This document shows positions 15,572 through 22,745 of a stretch of 24,214 nt of DNA, piece after piece; within the stretch, counting starts at the first letter, position 1; each line of letters begins with the position of its first letter. Where the stretch lies: NCBI GenBank assembly GCA_022704725.1, contig JAKJFV010000002.1, positions 1-24,214 on the forward strand, read 5' to 3'. The stretch comes from Spirochaetota bacterium. GTDB lineage: Bacteria; Spirochaetota; Spirochaetia; Treponematales; Treponemataceae. Position numbers and translations under genes: made by a program. The notes beneath the pieces were generated by a model, which saw only the letters and a list, made by a program, of their open reading frames with translations, was not told the origin of the DNA and ran no database searches.

Positions 15572-16909
15572 TTATAGAAGAGCATCGGCAATAAAAGCTT
15601 CATGCAGAATCCGGACAACCTGATGTACTTCGGTTTCTTCACACAGCATACTTATATTAACCTTTGAAGCTCCCTGACTGATCATCTGAACATTAATGCC
15701 TTCTTTATCGAGTGCGGAAAAACACGAAGAGAGAATTGCACTTGATCTTTTAACATCGCAAATTATTGTAACTATTGCTTTACCCTTTTTAACATTAATG
15801 TCAGCAACTTTTTTAAGATCCTCTACAAGCCCGTCAACATCTTTTTTTGAATTAACTGTTAAAGAAACAGAAACTTCGCTTGTAGCAATTACATCGATAC
15901 TTACATTCCATTTTAAAAACTGATTAAAAATATGGGCTAAAAAGCCTGATGCACCGAGCATTCTGGTTGAAACAATGTCATACAAGGTAACACCCTTAAC
16001 CGCAGTAATCGCTCTAACCGGAGAAACTTCCTTTGTATGCTTTTCAACAATGATTGAACCAGGTGAAGTAATATTATACGAGTTTTTAACACGAACAGGT
16101 GTTCCGGTTCTTCTGCACGGCATCATAGAACGGGGGTGCAATACCTGAGCGCCAAAGTACGCGAGTTCTGCTGCCTCTTCATAGGTTGCCTCTTCCACAG
16201 GATGTGCCGTCTTAACAATTCTCGGGTCGGTTGTCAAAATTCCGTCAACATCTTTCCAAGTCTGTATTTCATCAACCTTAAGCGCAGCGCCGAGCATTGT
16301 TGCGGTCAAATCACTGCCGCCTCTTCCTAAGGTAGTAATATAGCCGTTAACATCTTTTGCAATAAAACCTGTTACTATTGGAATTTCTTTCTGACTGCCG
16401 GAAGTATAGTCCTTAAAAGCAAGAGGAATAGAAGTCCACACCGATTCATCAAGTTCTGCAGCCATAAAATTTGAATCTGAAAGAAAACCTGCATCCCAGG
16501 CATCATAAAAGCGTGACGGTGTTCCTTGCGAGGCAAGATAAGAGGCCATCATTCTAACAGATAACCGTTCTCCAAAGGAAACAAGATAATCACGGGTCCG
16601 CTTAGTAAGTTCTTTAAGCATAGAAATACCTGTCAGCAGTGTTTTGAGTTCTTCGAGAAGACAGAAGATTTCACTATCATTAACATTCAAATCTTTTGCG
16701 GTGTTAATATGAAGAGCTTCTACGTTGGAAATATCTACAGTTCCCGACACTGCTTCATCTGCAGCATCAAGTAAAAAATCGGTAGTATCGCCCATAGCAG
16801 ACAAGACCACCAGGGGCTGTCTGTCCTTATATGCCTGAATAATTGAGGCAACATGTCTAATGCGTTCAGCGTCGGCTACAGAAGAGCCTCCAAATTTCAT
16901 AACTATCAT
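15572..16909 (-). CDS. lysC: Aspartate kinase (monofunctional, with C-terminal ACT domains)
   Basis: Phosphorylates aspartate, the first step toward lysine, diaminopimelate, threonine and methionine. The 445 residues fit a monofunctional aspartokinase. The N-terminal nucleotide/aspartate-binding segment is MKFGGSSVADAERI (4-17). GYITTLGRGGSDLTA and WKDVDGILTTDPRIV follow in the kinase domain, then LAYFGAQVLHPRSM. Two ACT-type regulatory domains occupy about 300-445 (VSIDVIATSEVSVSLTV and INVQMISQGASKVNISML), so feedback control by lysine and/or threonine is likely, though the effector cannot be read. No homoserine dehydrogenase domain follows. A TAGAAA/TAATAT promoter ends six bases before the ATG with no Shine-Dalgarno, so the mRNA is probably leaderless. 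It heads lysC-dapB-cyclase. Confidence 0.96.
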   Translation of the reverse strand: MIVMKFGGSSVADAERIRHVASIIQAYKDRQPLVVLSAMGDTTDFLLDAADEAVSGTVDISNVEALHINTAKDLNVNDSEIFCLLEELKTLLTGISMLKELTKRTRDYLVSFGERLSVRMMASYLASQGTPSRFYDAWDAGFLSDSNFMAAELDESVWTSIPLAFKDYTSGSQKEIPIVTGFIAKDVNGYITTLGRGGSDLTATMLGAALKVDEIQTWKDVDGILTTDPRIVKTAHPVEEATYEEAAELAYFGAQVLHPRSMMPCRRTGTPVRVKNSYNITSPGSIIVEKHTKEVSPVRAITAVKGVTLYDIVSTRMLGASGFLAHIFNQFLKWNVSIDVIATSEVSVSLTVNSKKDVDGLVEDLKKVADINVKKGKAIVTIICDVKRSSAILSSCFSALDKEGINVQMISQGASKVNISMLCEETEVHQVVRILHEAFIADALL

Positions 16910-16915
16910 GTTCGA

Positions 16916-16944
16916 ATATTAGCACAAATACAGAATAATTTCTA
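16916..16944 (-). promoter_or_regulatory. lysC promoter, predicted leaderless
   Basis: On the minus strand, TAGAAA (16944-16939), a 17-base spacer and TAATAT (16921-16916), then TCGAAC and the ATG at 16909. The -35 hexamer and both distances equal those of the fumarase promoter. Confidence 0.65.
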
Positions 16945-16999
16945 CATACATATACATATTTTTGGTATAAAAATACATTTTCAAATACCTTTCTCAGGC

Positions 17000-17028
17000 T
17001 TGCACAGCTTATGCTAATAGTCTATATT
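17000..17028 (+). promoter_or_regulatory. Promoter of the RNase II-family gene, predicted leaderless
   Basis: TTGCAC (17000-17005), a 17-base spacer and TATATT (17023-17028), then six bases (TTGTGT) to the ATG at 17035. The -35 matches the consensus only in TTG. The hexamers lie across or before an earlier in-frame ATG at 17011, which is why I reject that start. Confidence 0.52.
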
Positions 17029-17034
17029 TTGTGT

Positions 17035-19023
17035 ATGCTTAAAAAAGGTTCTGTTGTTTCCTACAAAAAAAATCCTGCTGTTATTATAGAAGCAGGAGAT
17101 AAATTTACTATTGAGTATCCGCAATACCCTGCAAAAAAGGGCGGAAAAATTACCTATGCAACGCAAAGTGTACGGTCAAAGGACGTAGTATTTTTACATG
17201 AGGGTCCCATCCCTTCTGTAAAGAACATTGCTGAACAAGCCTTCTGTAATTCCGAAATTCATAAAACTGCAGCTGCTCTAGAAGAATGCTGGGAGCTTCT
17301 TGTTTCAGATGAGTCAACACAAGATGAAACGCTTACAATACAGGACCTGGGTGAATTATCTACAGGAAGCTATGAAGCAATGCAGTCTTTCCATCTCTAT
17401 AATCTTCTTATAACCCTTCCTTTTTTTACACAACTTGCAGCTGAGGATCAAAAACTTCCTCAATTTACCCCTCTTTCACCGGAAAAGGTTGCAGTTTTAA
17501 AAGCCAAAGAAAATGAAAAAGAATTTGAAGCCCAAAGAAGACAGGAATTCATAGGCAGACTAAAAAGCAGAAAGATTGATCCTTCCCTTGACAGCCAGTT
17601 CATGCAGGAAATTGAAGCATTAGCTCTCGGTAAAACTGATAAATCTAAATTTTTAAGTGAAGCAGGTCTGTCTGAAACACCGGAATCGGCACACTCTATA
17701 TTACTGCAGACAAACTATTGGCCCTTATCAAAAAATCCTCATCCATCCCGGTTTGGTCTTTCTATGCAGTCTTCACAGGAAACCCTCTCATCGCCTCCAG
17801 AAGAAGAAAGAGTTGTACTTAATCACAGAGCATTTGCAATCGATAACAAATGGAGTACCGATCCTGATGATGCTGTTGCATTTGACGGAACCTATATATG
17901 GATACATGTTGCAGATCCTGCATCAACCGTAATACCCGATAGCGCAATAGACATAAGTGCAAGAAACCGCGGATCAACCCTCTATATACCCGAAGGTGCG
18001 TCGCGCATGCTAAGTGAAGAATGTTTGGAAGATTATGCACTGGGACTTTCAAGAAAGTCAGATAAATCCAGCATCTCCGCATACAGCGATATTAATACTC
18101 CAATGGAGCAAAAAGGAACGGTCTCACGAGCGCTGTCTTTTAAAATTCTCCTTGATGCTGCAGGGGCGATTGATGAGGTAGAAGTTTTAAAAACCCTGGT
18201 TGAAATAAAGCGGTTAAGTTATGATTATGCCGACACCATTAAAGACCTTCCAGAAATTGCACCGCTTTTTGCAATAGCACAGAAGAATATTGAAAGAAGA
18301 AAAAAGGCTGGAGCTGTTTTTATAGAACTGCCGGAAGTCAGCATACATGTAATTAAAGACGGCGAAGGTCTTCCGTCGGCAGTGATTTCTGAATCCAATA
18401 AAACAGAATCCTCTGCAGTAGTGAGAGAATTTATGTTATTGGCAGGAGAAGCAGCCGCCCGTTTTGCATTTAAAAACAGCATACCCTTCCCCTTTGTGAG
18501 TCAGGATGCACCGGATATACCCAAAGAACTTCCTTCAGGACTTGCGGGTCAGTATAGACTAAGGCGCTGCATGAGAAGCCGCTCTGTGGGTGTAATACCG
18601 TCCCAACACGCCGGTCTTGGAATAGGCATGTACAGTCAGGTAACAAGTCCTTTGCGCAGGTACGGGGATCTTGTAGCGCATCAGCAATTACGTTCGTTTA
18701 TAGATAAAAGAACGCTTCTTTCAAAAGATGAGGTTCTGGAACGAATCAGTGCAGGAGACGCTGCGGCATCCGCAACGGTAAAAGCCGAAAGGAAGAGCAA
18801 TCTCCATTGGACGCTGTTTTTTTTACTTCAGAATCCTGAATGGAAAGGTACAGCTGTTGCTGTTGAGGATAAAGGAAAACAGTTTGTTTTTTTAATTCCT
18901 TCTTTAGGTCTGGAAACTATTCTTATTCCTTCCAAAAAAGTACAGCTTAACGATGAAATCGAGGTTAAACCAGGCAAAATTAATATAAGTGAATTGACCG
19001 TGTCATTTATGCAAGCAGATTAG
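17035..19023 (+). CDS. RNase II/RNB-family exoribonuclease
   Basis: Processive 3'-5' exoribonuclease of the RNB family, acting on RNA turnover in the cytoplasm. From ATG 17035 it has 662 residues. The eight codons before it (MLIVYILC from 17011) overlap the promoter and add a hydrophobic stretch foreign to the family. The RNB catalytic motif IDNKWSTDPDDA gives D270, D276, D278 and D279, with spacing identical to E. coli RNase II D201/D207/D209/D210. STLYIPEGASRMLSEE and the C-terminal AGLGIGMYSQVTSPLRRYGD with its RNA-binding arginines are also typical. The N-terminal 260 residues are divergent from the cold-shock domains of E. coli RNase II, and the C-terminus carries only a short S1-like remnant. 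RNase R is less likely because no Lys-rich tail is seen. Confidence 0.9.
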   Translation: MLKKGSVVSYKKNPAVIIEAGDKFTIEYPQYPAKKGGKITYATQSVRSKDVVFLHEGPIPSVKNIAEQAFCNSEIHKTAAALEECWELLVSDESTQDETLTIQDLGELSTGSYEAMQSFHLYNLLITLPFFTQLAAEDQKLPQFTPLSPEKVAVLKAKENEKEFEAQRRQEFIGRLKSRKIDPSLDSQFMQEIEALALGKTDKSKFLSEAGLSETPESAHSILLQTNYWPLSKNPHPSRFGLSMQSSQETLSSPPEEERVVLNHRAFAIDNKWSTDPDDAVAFDGTYIWIHVADPASTVIPDSAIDISARNRGSTLYIPEGASRMLSEECLEDYALGLSRKSDKSSISAYSDINTPMEQKGTVSRALSFKILLDAAGAIDEVEVLKTLVEIKRLSYDYADTIKDLPEIAPLFAIAQKNIERRKKAGAVFIELPEVSIHVIKDGEGLPSAVISESNKTESSAVVREFMLLAGEAAARFAFKNSIPFPFVSQDAPDIPKELPSGLAGQYRLRRCMRSRSVGVIPSQHAGLGIGMYSQVTSPLRRYGDLVAHQQLRSFIDKRTLLSKDEVLERISAGDAAASATVKAERKSNLHWTLFFLLQNPEWKGTAVAVEDKGKQFVFLIPSLGLETILIPSKKVQLNDEIEVKPGKINISELTVSFMQAD

Positions 19024-19090
19024 AGCCCTTACAAAAGTCTGTTAACTTTCTCAAGCGGCTTCATTAGTTTATTAAATATTTTATTGAAAA

Positions 19091-19119
19091 AAAAACACGC
19101 CTTTTAAGGGCGTGTTTTT
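19091..19119. terminator. Bidirectional Rho-independent terminator
   Basis: Inverted repeat AAAAACACGCC (19091-19101), seven-base loop, GGCGTGTTTTT (19109-19119). The A-run on the left and T-run on the right let it serve both the RNase gene (plus, ends 19023) and the ugpC-type gene (minus, ends 19140). Confidence 0.9.
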
Positions 19120-19139
19120 GTTAACAACCTGATATAAAA

Positions 19140-20252
19140 TTATTCAGATTTTACAACTTCACAAATTGTAAGGTCAGTTTCTCTATCGAAGAACTTAGCT
19201 TTTTCCATCTGTGGAGTAAAGTTAGCAGTATCACCGATCTGGAACTTATTGTCAGGAGCAGTGATTGCTATTACAGATTGTGTCTTTGTATTAAGATGCA
19301 GGTGTGTTTCAGCACCGAGCGGCTCAATAACAGAGATCTTCATCTGCATATTGTTGTTTGGAGTTGGAGTTTTTGTATAAACAAGGTCTTCCGGACGAAT
19401 ACCGAAAGATACTTCTTTACCAATATAGCTCTTAAGAGTTTTAGCCTGATCTTCAGTCGGGGTCATTTCAAATGAACCTTCATCTGCAATAAGCTTTCCG
19501 CCCTTTTCAACAATTTTTACGGTGAGGAAGTTCATGGGAGGTGATCCGATGAAACCTGCAACGAATTTGTTAATTGGATGATTGTACAAGTACAATGGTG
19601 AACCAATCTGCTGGATCTTTCCGTCTTTCATTACAACGATTTTGTCTGACATAGTCATAGCTTCAATCTGATCGTGTGTAACATAGATCATTGTTGCCTT
19701 TAATCTGTGATGAAGATCAGAGATTTCGGCACGCATCTGAACACGGAGTTTAGCATCAAGGTTAGAAAGAGGTTCGTCGAAAAGGAAAACCTTCGGGTTA
19801 CGAACAATAGCGCGTCCTACAGCAACACGCTGACGCTGACCGCCGGAAAGAGCCTTTGGTTTGCGGTCAAGAAGCTTTTCAATATCGAGGATACGTGCAG
19901 CTTCATTAACACGGCGTTCAATTTCTGCTTTGTCTGTCTTACGGATTTTTAATCCGAATGCCATGTTGTCATAAACACTCATGTGCGGATACAAAGCGTA
20001 GTTCTGGAATACCATTGCAATATTACGATCTTTTGGCGGAACATCATTCATCAATTCACCATCGATGTAAAGTTCACCTTCTGTAATATCTTCCAAACCT
20101 GCAACCATTCGGAGAGTTGTTGATTTACCGCAGCCTGATGGTCCTACAAATACAACAAATTCCTGATCTTCTACAACGATGTTTGCGTTATCTACTGCGC
20201 GAACGTTACCGTCATAAACCTTACCAATACCTTTAAGTTCAACTTTTGCCAT
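19140..20252 (-). CDS. MsmK/UgpC/MalK-type ABC transporter ATP-binding protein
   Basis: ATPase subunit of a carbohydrate-importing ABC transporter, on the inner face of the membrane. 370 residues from ATG 20252. A TTG three codons earlier is too close to the Shine-Dalgarno (CCTCCTT on plus, 20264-20270, eleven bases from the ATG). Walker A GPSGCGKST is at 37-45, Q-loop VFQNYALYPH at 81-90, signature LSGGQ at 135-139, Walker B VFLFDE at 155-160 and H-loop H193. The C-terminal 130 residues form the MOI/TOBE regulatory domain of the CUT1 family. No permease or binding protein is adjacent, so it probably serves several sugar importers as a shared ATPase, as MsiK/MsmK do in Gram-positives. A perfect consensus promoter and strong Shine-Dalgarno suggest high expression. 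Confidence 0.95.
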   Translation of the reverse strand: MAKVELKGIGKVYDGNVRAVDNANIVVEDQEFVVFVGPSGCGKSTTLRMVAGLEDITEGELYIDGELMNDVPPKDRNIAMVFQNYALYPHMSVYDNMAFGLKIRKTDKAEIERRVNEAARILDIEKLLDRKPKALSGGQRQRVAVGRAIVRNPKVFLFDEPLSNLDAKLRVQMRAEISDLHHRLKATMIYVTHDQIEAMTMSDKIVVMKDGKIQQIGSPLYLYNHPINKFVAGFIGSPPMNFLTVKIVEKGGKLIADEGSFEMTPTEDQAKTLKSYIGKEVSFGIRPEDLVYTKTPTPNNNMQMKISVIEPLGAETHLHLNTKTQSVIAITAPDNKFQIGDTANFTPQMEKAKFFDRETDLTICEVVKSE

Positions 20253-20289
20253 AAAAAGCAAAGCCTCCTTATATTATTTTATAAACCCA

Positions 20290-20318
20290 ATTATACCTTC
20301 TAAAATAGCATCTGTCAA
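20290..20318 (-). promoter_or_regulatory. Perfect-consensus sigma70 promoter of the ugpC-type ATPase gene
   Basis: On the minus strand, TTGACA (20318-20313), a 17-base spacer and TATAAT (20295-20290), both hexamers perfect. The predicted start near 20283 gives a leader of about 31 bases containing AAGGAGG. The -35 overlaps the TGA stop of the DUF554 gene. Confidence 0.85.
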
Positions 20319-21079
20319 ATAAAATTATGAAAAAAAGCAGCAATTTTGTCGAACAAAGGTGTTAATAGAACAAGAAGTACGATTATCAGTATTGAGGGAA
20401 GAAAATTTGCGGTTTTAATCTTTCGAAGGTGCAGTAAATTAATACCAATCATGACAATTATAGAACCCCCGACGCCCGTTAGTTCTTTAAGCATTATATC
20501 ACTGACAAAGGGAGATACAAACTGGGAAAGAAGCGTAAGCAGGCCCTGATAGATAAATATTGATACAGCAGAAAAGGCGGTTCCTAATCCCATTGCTGCA
20601 GCAAAGGCGATTGACATAAAACCGTCTAAAACAGATTTTGTAAAAATAATGCTGTAGTCATTGTTTATTCCTGCCTGAAAAGATCCTAATACTGCCATTG
20701 CGCCCACACAAAAAAGGACAGATGCATTTAAAAAAGCATAGGCAAAATTTGATTTTACAGGCGGCATTTCCGGATCTGCCAGAGTTACCGAAGGACCTTT
20801 TTTGTTTTTTGAAATACCTTTTTCTATCAGCGTTCCAAGAGAAAGTATTTTACCGTCAATATCTGCCGCACTGCCGAGAATTCCACCGATTATGAGGGAT
20901 AATGTAAGAAAAATAACATTCTGATACGAAAAAGCCATTTGTACACCAAGAACAATAGTAACAATACCTGCCCCGGTACTAATTACATCGGATAATTCAC
21001 TTGTAATTTTTTTTGCAAATAATAAACCAATAATCGAACCAATAATTACTGCTGCGCAGTTTACAAATACCGCTATCAT
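20315..21079 (-). CDS. DUF554 family integral membrane protein
   Basis: Polytopic inner-membrane protein of 254 residues with about six or seven hydrophobic helices. The N-terminus MIAVFVNCAAVIIGSIIGLL and the following SELSDVISTGAGIVTIVLGV (27-46), together with later Gly-rich helices (FAAAMGLGTAFSAVSIFIYQ), match the DUF554/YdfK family. The family has no established function; some members are discussed as transporters, but the sequence shows no catalytic residue. A cytoplasmic loop with ISKNKKGPSVTLADPEMPPV separates two halves. A TTGACA/TACCAT promoter ends six bases before the ATG, so the mRNA is probably leaderless. Its stop overlaps the promoter of the downstream ATPase gene. Confidence 0.88.
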   Translation of the reverse strand: MIAVFVNCAAVIIGSIIGLLFAKKITSELSDVISTGAGIVTIVLGVQMAFSYQNVIFLTLSLIIGGILGSAADIDGKILSLGTLIEKGISKNKKGPSVTLADPEMPPVKSNFAYAFLNASVLFCVGAMAVLGSFQAGINNDYSIIFTKSVLDGFMSIAFAAAMGLGTAFSAVSIFIYQGLLTLLSQFVSPFVSDIMLKELTGVGGSIIVMIGINLLHLRKIKTANFLPSILIIVLLVLLTPLFDKIAAFFHNFI

Positions 21080-21085
21080 GCAGCG

Positions 21086-21114
21086 ATGGTAGAGTTAATA
21101 CGCAAAATTGTCAA
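21086..21114 (-). promoter_or_regulatory. DUF554 gene promoter, predicted leaderless
   Basis: On the minus strand, TTGACA (21114-21109), a 17-base spacer and TACCAT (21091-21086), then CGCTGC and the ATG at 21079. The -35 is perfect and the -10 matches four of six bases. Confidence 0.65.
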
Positions 21115-21176
21115 TCATTATACCGCCTTATCAGTCTAAAATTTTATTTTGATTACTTTTATCTAAAACAAAATAC

Positions 21177-21205
21177 TAGATTAATTATTAAAATAAAATT
21201 ATACT
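21177..21205 (+). promoter_or_regulatory. Candidate promoter of the M16 peptidase operon
   Basis: TAGATT (21177-21182), a 17-base spacer and TATACT (21200-21205), the same hexamers as lepB. It gives a leader of about 70 bases with AAGGAG six bases before the ATG at 21282. A second -10-like TATAGT at 21239-21244 lacks a good -35. The rest of the 202-base gap holds only AT-rich sequence. Confidence 0.5.
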
Positions 21206-21281
21206 CATTTCCATAATAAAATGCTAATTTGAAGAAGTTATAGTACTCCCTCATTTTTGCCATTAATTTAAGGAGTGAATT

Positions 21282-22733
21282 ATGAAAAAGTACGTTACGA
21301 AACTGCTTTTGCTGGTATTCCTTTTTACTTCATTTACCGCCGCAGCGCAGGAAACGAGTGAAAAGGGATTGTATCATTATGTTTTGGATAACGGTCTTGA
21401 ACTGTTTGTGATGGAAAACCACGCAGCCCCTCTTGCCTATATAGAAATAGCAATACGTGCCGGAGGAATAAGCCAATCGGAAAAAAATGCAGGATTATTT
21501 CATCTATATGAACACATGATGTTCAAAGGGAATACAAAGTATAAAACAGCAGCAGCGGTACAAAGAGCTTTGAAAAACCTTGGAGTTGCTTCATGGAATG
21601 GAAGCACGGCTAACGAGTTTATCAATTATTTTTTTACAGTTCCATCTTCAAGTTTAACAGAGGGTCTTGAGTTTTGGTCTTATGCAGTGCGTGATCCTCT
21701 TCTTGATCCAAATGAATTGGAAAATGAAAAAAAAGTTGTCATATCGGAGATATCAGCCTACCACAGCAATCCTAACTGGATTTTACAGAGTGCAGTGTTT
21801 AGTACTATTTTTTCCGACGAACCTTGGAAGCTCGATCCAGGGGGAAACAACGATATAGTCGCTTCTGCCACGGTAGAAGATTTAGTAAACATTAAAAACA
21901 GCTTTTATATTCCAAATAATGCTGCCCTTTTTGTCGGCGGAGATGTTAATCCTGATGATGTATTTAAAAAGGTTAAAAAAATCTACGGATCCTGGGAAAA
22001 AGGAATTGATCCATGGGAACATGATACAACTGTTAATTCTACTATTGATAAAACGATATATCTCGTACAGCCCCATCCTCAAGTATCGCCGCAGATAGCA
22101 CAGGTCATGGCCTACTATAGAGGTCCGGATATTACACGCGACAAGGAATCAACCTATGCAGCTGATATGTGGAGCGCTTTTGTTAATGCTCCCGCAGGAC
22201 GTTTTGAACAGAGTCTCATTGCAAACCCGTCTTTTGCTATTCCAAATGCTGATTATCTTTCTACCGGCTACCTGACATCAAGACACCACAGCATCATTCA
22301 GTTTACTGCAATTATGCTCTCTCCGGAGCAAATGATAGGACAGCGTGCTGCTTATTTTGCACAGGTTTTAAGCGATGAAATAGCTTTACAAATTGTCGAA
22401 GAACCGGATTTTTTCTCTGAATCAGATTATAAAGATCATCCGATCGGCCCAAGAGACAGCCAAATTCTGCGCGCACAACGCCCGGAATCCTACATGCAGA
22501 ATATTCGATACTGGTGGGCTGTAGCAGATACTGAATACTATTTTACTCATGATAAACTTACCGATTCCATAACACAGAAAGAAATATCACAGTTCTCATC
22601 TTCATACCTTTTGAAAAAACCAGCTGTTGTTGTGGTACTTATTAATCCGGATCTTTATGCTCAGCAAAAAAGTGATTATGATGCGTTGGGTTACAAAGAG
22701 ATTACGTCAGATTCTGCATTTTGGTGGAAATAA
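21282..22733 (+). CDS. Secreted M16B-type zinc peptidase, catalytic subunit
   Basis: Exported insulinase/processing-peptidase-like protease of 483 residues. A signal peptide is clear (MKKYVTKLLLLVFLF, cleavage likely after TAAA near residue 22), placing it in the periplasm. The inverted zinc motif HLYEH is at 74-78, followed by the distal glutamate in ENEKKVVISE (E156, with E149 as an alternative), so catalysis is expected. The C-terminal half has the second M16 fold (AGRFEQSLIANPSFAIPNAD), but there I do not see the Arg/Tyr substrate-binding pair. That pair is present in the neighbouring lipoprotein. AAGGAG sits six bases before the ATG. The partner gene starts 12 bases downstream, so the two probably form one heterodimer. 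Confidence 0.92.
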   Translation: MKKYVTKLLLLVFLFTSFTAAAQETSEKGLYHYVLDNGLELFVMENHAAPLAYIEIAIRAGGISQSEKNAGLFHLYEHMMFKGNTKYKTAAAVQRALKNLGVASWNGSTANEFINYFFTVPSSSLTEGLEFWSYAVRDPLLDPNELENEKKVVISEISAYHSNPNWILQSAVFSTIFSDEPWKLDPGGNNDIVASATVEDLVNIKNSFYIPNNAALFVGGDVNPDDVFKKVKKIYGSWEKGIDPWEHDTTVNSTIDKTIYLVQPHPQVSPQIAQVMAYYRGPDITRDKESTYAADMWSAFVNAPAGRFEQSLIANPSFAIPNADYLSTGYLTSRHHSIIQFTAIMLSPEQMIGQRAAYFAQVLSDEIALQIVEEPDFFSESDYKDHPIGPRDSQILRAQRPESYMQNIRYWWAVADTEYYFTHDKLTDSITQKEISQFSSSYLLKKPAVVVVLINPDLYAQQKSDYDALGYKEITSDSAFWWK

Positions 22734-22745
22734 AGGGGAGTTTAT

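Noticed and set aside
15572..16909. Bifunctional aspartokinase-homoserine dehydrogenase
   Set aside because: The protein ends after the ACT domains at 445 residues, with no dehydrogenase domain.
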